A stretch of 64,000 nucleotides of DNA from Crossiella sp. S99.2 (GTDB lineage: Bacteria > Actinomycetota > Actinomycetes > Mycobacteriales > Pseudonocardiaceae), in the NCBI RefSeq assembly GCF_023094165.1, contig NZ_JALMDK010000006.1:186001-250000 (forward strand), read 5' to 3'. Positions 41,514-50,813 of the stretch are shown piece after piece. The translations under genes were made by a program, and so were the position numbers. The notes below the pieces were generated by a model. It was not told the DNA's origin, did not search any database, and saw only the letters and a list, made by a program, of their open reading frames with translations. Numbering within the stretch: the first letter of the stretch is position 1; every line of letters starts with the position of its first letter.

Positions 41514-42916
41514 GCCCCGCCGGCCCGGCCTCCAGCAGGGTAGCGCCGCCGGCGATGGCCCGGGACAGCCGTACCGCCAGCACCGCGCGGGCCGCCCTGC
41601 TGGAGGCCGCCGTGCGGGTCGATGTGGTGCTGGATCCTTTCCGCCGCAGGCTGTCCCCGCTCGCGGCCTCACACACGTCACCGTCGGCCTCGCACCGCAC
41701 GATCCTGACCCGGATCAGGATGCTCGCCGGTGCCGCCGGCAGTTTCGGCTGGCAGGTCCCGGCCTTCACCGCTGCGCTGGCCCGCGTGTTCACCCTCGGC
41801 CAGACCCGCTGGGCCACTACAGCGATCCCGGAACCGGCCGAGCGGGCCCTCGCGCTGACCACCATGGACACCCTGTGCGGCCCGCTGCTGCGCGCCATGA
41901 CCGAGGCGGCGCGGGCCGGTGAGCACGAGCTGGTCTGGCAACTGGCCGAGACCACCGTCGGGGTCTGCGCCCGCCGCGGTCGCGTGGATGACTGGGCTCG
42001 GGTCGCTGAACTGGGTGCGCGGGCAGCCCTGGCCTGCGGCCACCACACGGCCCAGGCGCACCTGCTCGCGGAGCAGGCCGCCGCCGTCCTGCGGCAGAGC
42101 ACTCAGGCGCGGTACACCCGCGCCGCGCACACCCACGCCCGCGCTGCCCTGACCGCGGCCCGCCGCGCCGGGGACGAGCGGGCCCGCACAGCCGCGCTGG
42201 ACATGCTGGCCCGCACAGCCTGGCGCGCCGGTCACCACCGGATGGCCTGGCAGCGCCTCAACCAAGCCCTGGTCCTGGACCAGCGTCTCGGCGACCTGCA
42301 CGGACTGGCCCGGCACACCATGCTGGCCGGGACCTTCTCCCGCCTCGCCGGAAACGCCGTGGGTGCCGCGCTCCTGCTGTACCTGCCGGAGTTGATTTTC
42401 GGAGCGCTGGATGACCTCGAGGCCGGGGCCCACGCCGGCCTCGCCCTGAGCGCGGCCGCGGCCTGCCTGCCACCGGAGGAGGCGTCTTCTCTCGGGTCGC
42501 TGCACCGGACTGAGGCCGCGGTGGCGTGGCTTCGGCAACTCGGTTCCCCGCACGGCACCGCGCACGCGCTGGCCTGGTCCAGCGTGAACGCGTACCAGGC
42601 CGAGAAGGCCCACCATCGGGCCGCACAGGCCGTGGAGCTGACCCGCCGAGGCAGCCTGGACCGGGTCGAGGTCCTCACGATCCTGGAGCACCCCGGCCCC
42701 CGCAGCAGGACCAACCTGGGCCGGCCGGGCCGGGAACGCCTCCGTGGTGCCGGAGTGCGTCCGCCCACCCCAGGGCGGCGCCTGCGCCGGGGCCACATCC
42801 TGCCTCGTCCGGGCGGGGAGCTGGCCGCGGTGCTGGCCGCCATCGGCACCCCCGCCGAGGAACACCTGGCGCGCCCGGTCCTCGTCTCGGTCCCCGAGTC
42901 CTGGAGGCGAGCATGA
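41510..42916 (+). CDS. helical repeat protein, copy B
   Basis: 468 residues. AAVRVDVVLDPFRRRLSPLA, LAETTVGVCARRGRVDDW and LGSPHGTAHALAWSSVNA match copy A in order. The C-terminal ~70 residues are Pro/Arg-rich in both. ATGA overlap with copy A. Both copies lack nucleotide-binding motifs, so they look like regulatory or scaffold domains separated from an ATPase; the NB-ARC-like gene at 47057 in the same operon is a possible partner. Confidence 0.6.
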   Translation: MSPAGPASSRVAPPAMARDSRTASTARAALLEAAVRVDVVLDPFRRRLSPLAASHTSPSASHRTILTRIRMLAGAAGSFGWQVPAFTAALARVFTLGQTRWATTAIPEPAERALALTTMDTLCGPLLRAMTEAARAGEHELVWQLAETTVGVCARRGRVDDWARVAELGARAALACGHHTAQAHLLAEQAAAVLRQSTQARYTRAAHTHARAALTAARRAGDERARTAALDMLARTAWRAGHHRMAWQRLNQALVLDQRLGDLHGLARHTMLAGTFSRLAGNAVGAALLLYLPELIFGALDDLEAGAHAGLALSAAAACLPPEEASSLGSLHRTEAAVAWLRQLGSPHGTAHALAWSSVNAYQAEKAHHRAAQAVELTRRGSLDRVEVLTILEHPGPRSRTNLGRPGRERLRGAGVRPPTPGRRLRRGHILPRPGGELAAVLAAIGTPAEEHLARPVLVSVPESWRRA

Positions 42917-43185
42917 CGCCCGGATTCGCCCCTGGCCGCCCGTACCCGGGTCCTGGACCGGACCGACAGGGACCGGTGTCCGGGCGGAGCCGAGGGGCCG
43001 CACCGGCTGGAGGCGGATCGCAGGCCAGAGCCCCCGGCCTGGCCGGGCGCAGTGGGGCGGATACCGCAGCGGCACACCAGCACCCCGACGGGGCGCGCCG
43101 GCTGCCCAGCACGAGCTGTCGCGCCAGTACCTCCCAGCCCACCACCACCACCACCACGCTGAACGGGACTGCCGATGAGCGATGA
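42913..43185 (+). CDS. Gly/Pro/Thr-rich low-complexity protein
   Basis: 90 residues, start ATG overlapping the preceding stop, 11-nt overlap with the next gene. Gly/Pro-rich start and a Thr run near the end (QPTTTTTTLN). Counterpart by position of 38183-38599. Confidence 0.4.
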   Translation: MTPGFAPGRPYPGPGPDRQGPVSGRSRGAAPAGGGSQARAPGLAGRSGADTAAAHQHPDGARRLPSTSCRASTSQPTTTTTTLNGTADER

Positions 43186-44494
43186 CCACCTCACCTGCCT
43201 GGCCAGTCAGACCTTGGCCATCATCACCGTCACCGCAGATCCGCCGCCGGGACAACCGGTGGAGATCAGTCTTGGAGAACTGGCCGACAACCTTCCGGAC
43301 CGCTCGGTGGAAACCGCGCTGCTGGTGCTGACCGAGCTGGAGGCCGCCGAGTTCGCCCGGCACCCCGGCCCGGCACGATTCCGCCCCCACGCTCACCACA
43401 TCGGCGCAGAAGAGGCCGCGCAGATCAGGCTCGTCCGCTTCGAGGTGTACCGCACGGCACGCTCCACATGGTCATCGCAACCGGTGCAGGAGCTGGACTG
43501 GGCCGTCACCGACTACCTGGATCACGCGATCTGGGCCGACCAGACCCTCCACCCCTCCCACCCCCGGCAGTCGGCCCGCTACGCCCAGACCTGCGTCGGG
43601 TACGACACTCCCGCGGGGGCCTCGGCCTGGTACACCGCCAACGAGGACCGCCTGACTTACCTGATCGAGGTCGCGCTGCTGCACGGCATGCACGACCTAG
43701 CTGCCGAGCTGGCCGAGGCCACCTGGCATCTGGCCGCTCACCTGGGCCACCACCAGGTTCAGGCCGACGTCTGTGCCCAGGGCGTGCGGGCCCTGGAACG
43801 CGGGCACCGCCAGCGGTGCGCGGAGTTCGCCGGCGGCGCGGCGCACGCGCACCTGGCCTTGGGCCGGACTGAACAAGCCCAGCAGCAGGCGAGCCACGCG
43901 GTCGAGTTGCTCGCCGAGAGGCCCGCCCCCTTCGACCGCCTCCCCCAGCGGGCGGCCCAGGCACGAGCGCATCTGGCTCTGGCCCGAGTCCAGCAGGCCA
44001 CCGGCGATCTGGCCGCCGCCCTCATGAGCTGCACCCAGGCCTTCGGGCTGGCCGAGCGATCCTGGTGCATCCAAACCATCACGGCTTGCCGTGCCGCGCG
44101 CGCAGACGTCCTGGCCGCCCTCGGCCAGCACGATCCCGCCGCCCAGGAACTGCGCCTGGTGATTCACCTGCGGGAAGAACAGGGCGACACCCTCGGCGTC
44201 GCCCTGGCACAGGTCCAGTCCGCACGCTGCCAGCGCCTGCTCGGTCGCGAGACCGCAGCCGACACCGCCCAGTCGGCGGTGGACACGCTGCGCCACAGCG
44301 GCTCGCCCCGCCAACTCGCCGATGCCTACGCCGAACTCCTCACCGCCTACTCCGCGCATGCCCCCGACATCGCCCGCGAGCTGCTGCCGGAGGCGATCCA
44401 GGCATGTGAGACCGCAGGCGATCCCGCACTGGCGCAGCACCTGCGCCAGTGCGTCGAGGTCGGCGAGGCGGCTCACCAGCAGGAGCGCCCGTGA
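43175..44494 (+). CDS. winged-helix-like plus TPR protein, copy B
   Basis: 439 residues. N-terminal winged-helix-like part (VEISLGELADNLPDRSVE, LLVLTELEAAEF) then TPR-like helices from WYTANEDRLTYLIEVALLHG onward (AHAHLALGRTEQAQQQASH; LALARVQQATGDLAAAL). Paralogue of 38596-39975, equal architecture, slightly shorter. Coupled by GTGA to the next gene. Confidence 0.6.
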   Translation: MSDDHLTCLASQTLAIITVTADPPPGQPVEISLGELADNLPDRSVETALLVLTELEAAEFARHPGPARFRPHAHHIGAEEAAQIRLVRFEVYRTARSTWSSQPVQELDWAVTDYLDHAIWADQTLHPSHPRQSARYAQTCVGYDTPAGASAWYTANEDRLTYLIEVALLHGMHDLAAELAEATWHLAAHLGHHQVQADVCAQGVRALERGHRQRCAEFAGGAAHAHLALGRTEQAQQQASHAVELLAERPAPFDRLPQRAAQARAHLALARVQQATGDLAAALMSCTQAFGLAERSWCIQTITACRAARADVLAALGQHDPAAQELRLVIHLREEQGDTLGVALAQVQSARCQRLLGRETAADTAQSAVDTLRHSGSPRQLADAYAELLTAYSAHAPDIARELLPEAIQACETAGDPALAQHLRQCVEVGEAAHQQERP

Positions 44495-45075
44495 CCATCG
44501 AGGATCTAGACGCCCTGGTCGAGCAGTTCGCCCAGCGCCTGCGCGACCATGATCAGTTCATCGCGTTCGTTCGCGCCTGGCTCCGATTCGCTCTGGGCGT
44601 GCGGTTCGAGCTGGAGACCAGCAGACCGGTCAAAGCCAAGACCGCCCTGGCCGCGAGCCTGGAAGTCCGCAAGGGGACCGTGCTCCAGTGTCGGACGGGT
44701 GTCCTGGTGACCGAGGTGTTCGGGCAGCGTGTGGTGCTGGCCGAGCTGTCCTCCTGGGTGCTGACCTCCGCCCTGCCCCCAGACGTGCAGCAGTCGTTGA
44801 GGGAGGGCGTTCCGCTGGGGCAAGCGCTCACCCACGGCGCCACGATGCGCCGCCACACCCTGCACTTCACCTACCCCCTGCACCGCCGTGACCCGGACAT
44901 CGCGGCGGTGCTCTGGCACCACCCGGTGTTGAACTCCGCGGCGATGCTGACCCGCGGCGGAAGACCTGTGGCCGTGGCCAAGGAATCAGCGCGGCGGTGT
45001 CTGCTCCAGTACGACGATTTCGTCCGCAGCCTCCACCTCACCCTGGGATCCGCCTCGTCAGGGTGCGCACGGTGA
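44491..45075 (+). CDS. possible chorismate-lyase/UTRA-fold protein
   Basis: 194 residues from GTG 44491 (GTGA overlap). A helical start is followed by a segment whose pattern recalls the UbiC/UTRA fold: VVLAELSSWVLTSALP, LREGVPLGQALTH, MRRHTLHF, then AAMLTRGGRPVAVAKES. The fold assignment is tentative. Catalytic residues of chorismate lyase cannot be confirmed, so it may be a small-molecule-binding domain. Confidence 0.35.
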   Translation: MTIEDLDALVEQFAQRLRDHDQFIAFVRAWLRFALGVRFELETSRPVKAKTALAASLEVRKGTVLQCRTGVLVTEVFGQRVVLAELSSWVLTSALPPDVQQSLREGVPLGQALTHGATMRRHTLHFTYPLHRRDPDIAAVLWHHPVLNSAAMLTRGGRPVAVAKESARRCLLQYDDFVRSLHLTLGSASSGCAR

Positions 45076-45599
45076 CCCCCCACCCGGAACCGGCATCGGG
45101 AGCACGGTGGCAGCGCCACGCCGAGACCATCGCCCGGGGTCACGTGCGCCGCGCCTACCACGTCCTGATAGCCAAGACCTGGTGCGCGTTTCTGCCGTTC
45201 GCGCTGACCGCCACCGCCGGTGTCGGGCTGGTGTGGAATGTCTGGCTTCTGCTGCACCAGCTTCCCGTCCGGGCCTGGGTACTGACCGGGGAAGCCGTGC
45301 TGATCGGAGCCGTCGTGTGTGCTCTGGCTCTGCGCCGGTTCAGGCGGCGACCCGGCTGGCTGGCCCTGGTCGTGGCCGCGCCCTCGGCCCTGGCCTGGGG
45401 CGGGCTGCTGGTGCGGGGCTGGTTCTGGCCCACCGCGCTGCTGGCCGTGACAGCCACGGTCGCCGCGCTGTGCTTCACCTGGCCTGCAGCTGTGCAGGCC
45501 ACCCGCGATATCGCCGTCCTGTGGCGGTGGCGCCCACCCGCTGCTCATCGCCGCCCGCTCCGCGGACCAGCCCGTCACCGCCGAGAAGGATCACCATGA
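45072..45599 (+). CDS. four-helix membrane protein
   Basis: 175 residues from the GTG that overlaps the preceding stop (GTGA). Four hydrophobic segments (FLPFALTATAGVGLVWNVWL; VLIGAVVCALAL; LALVVAAPSALAWGGLL; LLAVTATVAALCF) and a basic tail. It resembles in layout the membrane partner of the HerA ATPase (20367-20897), but no sequence relation is clear. Unknown function. Confidence 0.6.
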   Translation: MTPHPEPASGARWQRHAETIARGHVRRAYHVLIAKTWCAFLPFALTATAGVGLVWNVWLLLHQLPVRAWVLTGEAVLIGAVVCALALRRFRRRPGWLALVVAAPSALAWGGLLVRGWFWPTALLAVTATVAALCFTWPAAVQATRDIAVLWRWRPPAAHRRPLRGPARHRREGSP

Positions 45600-46282
45600 C
45601 CCACACCCGTACCGCCCGGATTCCCCTGCCGGAACCACCCACCATCCGCCCCGCCGCCGACGCCCCACCCACAGCGCGGCCCGTGCCCTGGATGAACCCG
45701 TACACGACCGTGCTGCAGGTGACCCGCACACGGGTACGCCTGCGCCGCCACCAGGCAATCCTGACCCTCACCCTGATCGGCACCGCCCTGCTCCGGCCAT
45801 GGACCGCGCCGACAGGCCGAGCCCCATCCGGACCCGGCTCGCGCATCCGCAAGGCGGCTCAGGCGACCGGGTTGATCTGCACCGCCGTGAGCCTGGCCGC
45901 CACTCTGCGCGCGGCGGGGGCCCTGCGCCACGCCGACTGCGACCACGCCACCGCCATCGCCCAACGCGAGATCGAATTGAAGGACTACCTGGCCTCCGGC
46001 GGCCCCCGCTCGGGCTTGCTGATCCGGTGGGAACGCCGACTGTGGATCCGCAGCCTGCGGCGATGGTGGCCCATCCCCGACGCCGTGCCGACAGCCGCCA
46101 CCGGGCCCCACATCGCGCGCGATGACCAGATCGTCAGCGCCGCCACCCGGCCGGTGATGCTCGGCGCTGTCTCCGACAACCCGGCCGCCGCCGGAATGCT
46201 GGTGCACCACACCCCCGACGGCCCCATCCTCTACGCGCTCCCCGGCACTTCGGGCTGCGCCGAGAACACGGCAACGCCATGA
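45596..46282 (+). CDS. two-helix membrane protein with soluble tail
   Basis: 228 residues. A Pro-rich cytoplasmic start (~45 residues), hydrophobic stretches AILTLTLIGTALL and GLICTAVSLAATLRAAGAL, then a charged domain with AQREIELKDYLASGG and a C-terminal ~80 residues. ATGA overlaps on both sides. No family recognised. Confidence 0.55.
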   Translation: MTHTRTARIPLPEPPTIRPAADAPPTARPVPWMNPYTTVLQVTRTRVRLRRHQAILTLTLIGTALLRPWTAPTGRAPSGPGSRIRKAAQATGLICTAVSLAATLRAAGALRHADCDHATAIAQREIELKDYLASGGPRSGLLIRWERRLWIRSLRRWWPIPDAVPTAATGPHIARDDQIVSAATRPVMLGAVSDNPAAAGMLVHHTPDGPILYALPGTSGCAENTATP

Positions 46283-47037
46283 CCGCCCCCGACAACCAGC
46301 CACGTCCACTCCGGCCACACGTGTTCTCCTCGGTGATTGCGTTGCGGCGTAGGGACTCCAACACCGGCGGGTGCCCCGCCAGGGTTCGCTCCTGCCGCCG
46401 TAGCGGTGTCCCCGTGCGCACCGGCTCGCCCCGAGCGCCCCTCCGTGCCCTGAGTCTGGTCGCGGCGCTGGTGCTGGTGGCCGGATGCACGGTCTCGGTA
46501 TCCGGGTCCGCGGCCGGGGTCGATGAGGACACCGGCCGCAGCCAAGCCCGCGCACTGCTCGCCCACCGGCCGCGGGAGATCCGCGTGGACGGGGTCACCA
46601 GGGAACAGGTGTGTGCGCTGCTCACCGCCGCGCAGCAAGATGCACTCGGCCTGGACTACATCAGACCCGCCGAGGCGGGTGACCGCTACAAGAACCGGGG
46701 CTGCGGGTTCTCCCGGTCGCTGAAACTGCCGCGCTACGCGTACCAGGTAACCCCGGTACCGCAGGAAGGCGCCGATGTCTGGCTGCGGCCAGGCGAGACC
46801 AACCTCGAGGTAAAGCAGATCATCGTGGCCAGATTCCCCGCGGTGCAGAACCGGCGGCGAGCCGACGGTCGTGGCTGCTTCATCGACGTCAGTGTGGCCG
46901 ACGGGCAACGGCTGGGAATCCAGTACTCCCATGACACCCACCCGGTTTTGCTGACCCCGGTCGAGCTGTGCCAGCGCGCGGTGACGGTGGCTGAGATGGT
47001 CATGGGCAACCTGATCGCGCAACGGGGCGGGAACTGA
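46279..47037 (+). CDS. DUF3558-like lipoprotein
   Basis: 252 residues from the ATGA-overlap start. A lipobox (LVLVAGC) lies at about residues 63-69, unusually deep because of a ~48-residue Arg-rich extension; translation from an internal start such as GTG 46411 would give a normal signal peptide. The mature part (VTREQVCALLTAAQQDALGL, NRGCGFSR, GRGCFIDVSV) fits DUF3558 with conserved Cys. Exported and membrane-anchored. Confidence 0.65.
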   Translation: MTAPDNQPRPLRPHVFSSVIALRRRDSNTGGCPARVRSCRRSGVPVRTGSPRAPLRALSLVAALVLVAGCTVSVSGSAAGVDEDTGRSQARALLAHRPREIRVDGVTREQVCALLTAAQQDALGLDYIRPAEAGDRYKNRGCGFSRSLKLPRYAYQVTPVPQEGADVWLRPGETNLEVKQIIVARFPAVQNRRRADGRGCFIDVSVADGQRLGIQYSHDTHPVLLTPVELCQRAVTVAEMVMGNLIAQRGGN

Positions 47038-47056
47038 TGGCCACCCGGAGGCCGGC

Positions 47057-49270
47057 ATGACCGCCGCCCACCCTCCGGAGCCGCCGCCCTCTGGCGCCGC
47101 GGCCGTGGCCAACAACCTGGGCGCCACCACGGGTCCGTGCGTGCAGGCCGGGACCATCCTCGGCGACGTGCACCTGTACGGCCAGCCCGTTGCGCCCTGG
47201 CCCGTCCCGCGCCAGATCCCGCCCACCACGGAGTTCGTCAACCGCCGCCGCGAACTGGCCCACCTCAACGCGGTGCTGGACGCGCCCGGAACCGGAACCC
47301 CGGTGATCGTGCTCTCCGGGGAGCCCGGGATCGGCACCAGTTCCCTGGCCCGGTACTTCCTGCACACCCGCGCGGACCGGTTCCCGCGCGGCCTGCTCTA
47401 CGCCGACCTGGCCCCGATCCACGGGTGCGGAACCGACCCGGTGGCCAAGGCAGCTGCCTTCACCCGGGCGCTGGGCGTAGCCGCCACCGCGATACCCACC
47501 AACCCGGCCGAGGTGATCGGGCTATACCGGACGATGACCGCCGCCGGAGGAATCGCCGTCCTGCTCGACCACGCACCCGATCCTCGCTGTCTCACCCCGC
47601 TGATCCCGGTCGGCCCTGGCAGCGTCGTGCTGGTCACCACCCGAACCATCACCCCGCAGTGGTTCGCGACCTGCACAGGCCATGTGGGCCTTCCACCCCT
47701 GGACCTCGAGGCCAGCCAGGCGCTCTACATCGCGGTCAGCTGCCGCGCGGGTTCCCCCGCGCCCACAACGCCGAGCGCCGCCGATCTCCACGCCCTCACC
47801 AGCTGCCGCGGCAACCCGCTCGCGCTGATCCTCTCCGCCGCCCGCGCTCACCTGGGCGCCACACCCACCACGGCGGTCACCTCTCCAGCCGTCACCGGCG
47901 AAAACCGTGCCAGACAAGGACTTCCCGTAGCCGAGACCCTGCACCAGAGCGTCACCAGCCTGCCCGCGCTCGCCCACGCGGACTACGCCACCCTCGGCCT
48001 GGCCTCCCCGGTGCCACTGCACACCGGGCTGGTGGCCGCGCTCCTGTGCTGCCCGGCCGATGAGGTCGCCGGGCGTCTGGAGCCGCTGCTCACCGCGATG
48101 CTGCTCGCGGAACACCCAGCCGGAGCTGACAGCCCGGCCTATGCCTTCACCTCGCCCCAGGTGCACGCCGACGCGGCGGAGCGCGCCGGCGCCGAGCTGG
48201 AGGAGACCCGAATCGCCGAGGCGACAACGGCGGAGGTGACCTGGTTTGCCGCCGCTGCCCGCCGTAGCTGCGCCACGCTGTACCGGGCGAGCGAACTTCC
48301 ACCGTGGCCGGATGGGCCTGCCCCCGAGCCCGTGCTTCCCGCCCTTCTGCTCGGCCCCAGATGCGCCCTGGAGTGGTTGCACGAGCACCGCGAGATCCTG
48401 TTGGCCGTACTGCGCCAGGCCCAGGCCGCCGGGATGTGGAGCACGGTCTGGGTGATGTCCAGGGCGTTGCGCTCCTTCGGGTTGCGTCTCAAGGACGGCT
48501 CTGCCGGGGTGGAGATCAGCGAGGCCGAACTGCGCGCGGCCCGGGAACTACACGAACCCGCCGGGGAGATCAGCGCGCTGGTCCGCCTCGGATACAGCCT
48601 CCAACGCCACGGTCAGCACACCGAGGCAATCGAGTGCGCCGCCGCGGCGGAGACATTGGCGCAGGAGAGGGGGGATGTTCCCAAGCTCGTCTCCGCGATC
48701 CGGCTGCTCGCCCGCATCGACAGGGATTCCGGCGACCTCGCCCGCGCCCGCCAGCGACTAGTCCAGGCGCAGCAAATGCCGCACCTGGTCAACGGTGAGG
48801 ACGGCTGGACCCTGGCACTGGTCCTGCTCGACTTGGCTGAAATCGACCTTGCCACCGAGCAGTTCGGCGACGCCGCTGTGCGAGCTGGCCGGGCCCGTGA
48901 CCTGATGCTGGCTGCACGCCCCCTGGATCTGCACAACCGAGGACGGGCCGAGTTGACCCGCGGCCGCGCCTGTCAGCTCCTGGGCCAGCCCGAGCAGGCC
49001 CGCGCGTACCTGGCGGCGGCGGTCATCGCGTTGCAGGCCGCCGGCCCCTCGCGAGAGCTGACCATGGCCTACTGGTGGCTCGCCAACCTGGCCCTGGAAG
49101 CCGGGGATGTCCAAGCCGCCCACAGCCACCTGGTGCACGCTCTGCACGTCTGTGAACGCAGCGTCCCAGCCGAAACCGATCCGATCCGGGCAACACTGGC
49201 CGACCTCCAGGCCAGCTATGCAACCGGCAGCACTGGCGGCGCTCCGTCCACACCGGACGCATCACCGTGA
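47057..49270 (+). CDS. NB-ARC/TPR-type NTPase-like protein with lysine-less P-loop
   Basis: 737 residues. N-terminal tag CVQAGTILGDVHLYG resembles the short effector-associated motif seen before NB-ARC ATPases, then PRQIPPTTEFVNRRREL (normally FVGR). The P-loop reads SGEPGIGTSSLARY, with Thr where Lys is expected. IAVLLDHAPD is the Walker B-like strand. A winged-helix-like part and C-terminal TPR helices follow (LVRLGYSLQRHGQHTEA). Family members sense signals and assemble; loss of the Lys suggests weak or no ATP hydrolysis (inference). 19-nt gap from the lipoprotein gene, last large gene of the operon. Confidence 0.7.
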   Translation: MTAAHPPEPPPSGAAAVANNLGATTGPCVQAGTILGDVHLYGQPVAPWPVPRQIPPTTEFVNRRRELAHLNAVLDAPGTGTPVIVLSGEPGIGTSSLARYFLHTRADRFPRGLLYADLAPIHGCGTDPVAKAAAFTRALGVAATAIPTNPAEVIGLYRTMTAAGGIAVLLDHAPDPRCLTPLIPVGPGSVVLVTTRTITPQWFATCTGHVGLPPLDLEASQALYIAVSCRAGSPAPTTPSAADLHALTSCRGNPLALILSAARAHLGATPTTAVTSPAVTGENRARQGLPVAETLHQSVTSLPALAHADYATLGLASPVPLHTGLVAALLCCPADEVAGRLEPLLTAMLLAEHPAGADSPAYAFTSPQVHADAAERAGAELEETRIAEATTAEVTWFAAAARRSCATLYRASELPPWPDGPAPEPVLPALLLGPRCALEWLHEHREILLAVLRQAQAAGMWSTVWVMSRALRSFGLRLKDGSAGVEISEAELRAARELHEPAGEISALVRLGYSLQRHGQHTEAIECAAAAETLAQERGDVPKLVSAIRLLARIDRDSGDLARARQRLVQAQQMPHLVNGEDGWTLALVLLDLAEIDLATEQFGDAAVRAGRARDLMLAARPLDLHNRGRAELTRGRACQLLGQPEQARAYLAAAVIALQAAGPSRELTMAYWWLANLALEAGDVQAAHSHLVHALHVCERSVPAETDPIRATLADLQASYATGSTGGAPSTPDASP

Positions 49271-49493
49271 GCGCCTGGACCTCGGCCACGAACTGCCTGC
49301 CAGCGGCAGCAGGCCGGTGGTTGAGCCGCCCGCGGTGGGGCAGCGCCACGGTGCGCCACACCGTGTTCTCGGTCTGGACAGTGCCGGCCTGTGCCTCGCC
49401 GCCGACCGCGTGTACTCCCGCATGTGCACCGCCACCCGCATCCTCCGCGCAGTCCACGGTGGAGTCGGCATCGGCAGACCGGCGACTCGGTGA
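49218..49493 (+). CDS. small ORF overlapping the NB-ARC-like gene
   Basis: 91 residues from ATG 49218, overlapping the previous gene by 53 nt. Third positions are almost all G or C from 49270 to 49490 in this frame, better than in the competing frame that starts with GTG 49267. Contains VLGLDSAGLCLAADRVY. No family recognised; start uncertain. Confidence 0.4.
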   Translation: MQPAALAALRPHRTHHRERLDLGHELPASGSRPVVEPPAVGQRHGAPHRVLGLDSAGLCLAADRVYSRMCTATRILRAVHGGVGIGRPATR

Positions 49494-49719
49494 TCGCCCC
49501 CACGGGATCTCCCTAGTGGATGTGGCCGGTGCCCGGTTCTGTGGCCTGCTCATCCTGTCGGGCGGGCCACGCAGGAAGTTCCCTGTGTCGGCCCGCAACC
49601 TCCGCCAACCAGGCCAGCGCGTCCGGCCCGGCCAGAGAGTTGATCCCACAACGGTCCACAGAGGACTCGTAATCCTGATTGTCGTTGCTAGCGAACATGA
49701 ACGCACCACGGAAGGCGAA

Positions 49720-50412
49720 GTGATCGTGTCATCCACCTCTAACAATGTGCCCAGCGGCGACACTTCGCGTGGCGCCTCGACAGCCGCGCCGATGTGCACT
49801 CCTGCGCCCGACCCCGCACGCTCGGCGCCTAGCGTGTCACGGTCTCTTCAAGGCGATCAACCTGATAGTCCCAACGCCGCGGCCGCCATCAGGCTTTACG
49901 TCGCAGGCGCGCCAGTACGAAAAATCTTCGACGAATGCGGCATCGCCTGCAACGAGTTGTACAGGCTGCTCAAGCAAGCGGGAGTGCCGCACCGCCGCCG
50001 GTTCGCGTCCCGCTTCACTGACCTCGAGAGGATCGCCGCAGCCATCGAGGCGCAGAACCAGCGCGACCGGTACGGCATGAGTATCACGAAGATCGCCGCG
50101 CAGACCGGCCGGGCGCGGTGGACAATCCGCGACCTCCTCCGCCTGGATCTCTCCCAGTACAGCGAAGCTCAACGCGCCGAGGCACTCCGCCACCACCCCG
50201 ATCCGTTCCCCCCACTCTGGGCATCCCCCGAGGAACTGTCGGCCTGGGCCGCAGTCGCTGGTATTGAACACGCCACGTCCCCGGATACCCCGGCGTATGG
50301 CCGCGGCCGGAGCCAGCAGGCCGTTGCGGAACGGGCCGCCCAGGCACCGGCTCTGTCCGCAGAGAGCGACTGCTGGCAGACCCCGACTCGGCCGCGCCAG
50401 GCCACTTCCTAG
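49720..50412 (+). CDS. helix-turn-helix DNA-binding protein
   Basis: 230 residues from GTG 49720 (GAAGGCGAA upstream). A Ser/Pro-rich start, then two resolvase-type helix-turn-helix units: AAAAIRLYVAGAPVRKIFDE with CNELYRLLKQAGVPHRRR, and MSITKIAAQTGRARWTIRDLL. A longer frame upstream to 49267 is open but loses coding bias at 49500-49720. Likely DNA-binding regulator or recombination accessory protein. Catalytic Ser of resolvases is absent. Confidence 0.6.
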   Translation: MIVSSTSNNVPSGDTSRGASTAAPMCTPAPDPARSAPSVSRSLQGDQPDSPNAAAAIRLYVAGAPVRKIFDECGIACNELYRLLKQAGVPHRRRFASRFTDLERIAAAIEAQNQRDRYGMSITKIAAQTGRARWTIRDLLRLDLSQYSEAQRAEALRHHPDPFPPLWASPEELSAWAAVAGIEHATSPDTPAYGRGRSQQAVAERAAQAPALSAESDCWQTPTRPRQATS

Positions 50413-50813
50413 CCGGCCGAGACCATCACCGCCCGTCCACAGGACACCAGCTCCCGCTCCGACTCCATCCGCGCCGCGCCCTTGCCTACCAGGGAGATCA
50501 CGTGATCAACAAAGCCCATTTCGCCCATCTACGTGGCCAGCGGTGGCGGCGTAATGCTGGAAGGACTCTCACAAGCACAGTGCTCCGTCGCGGTGGCGGT
50601 GGCCTCCGAGACGGCCTCGGTCAGTTTCACCCACAGTGTGTCCAGGTAGAGGGTCGGACGTACCGCGCTGGTCCGGGGCCGGTAGCCACCGCGGTGAGTT
50701 CAGCACACTGGACCGCCCCGACCTCCCTACCTCGAACCAAGGGCAGCCGGAGCTTCCGTGTCCGCGACCTCACCCGATCCACCTGCCGCCGCTTCCAAGG
50801 AGACTGAACCGCC
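50413..50813. other. region without a confident gene
   Basis: About 400 bp. A plus-strand frame from GTG 50502 (INKAHFAHLRGQRWRRN) is open for 101 codons but lacks a ribosome site and has mixed bias; other short frames overlap it. An AAGGAG just before 50814 belongs to the next gene. Confidence 0.35.
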
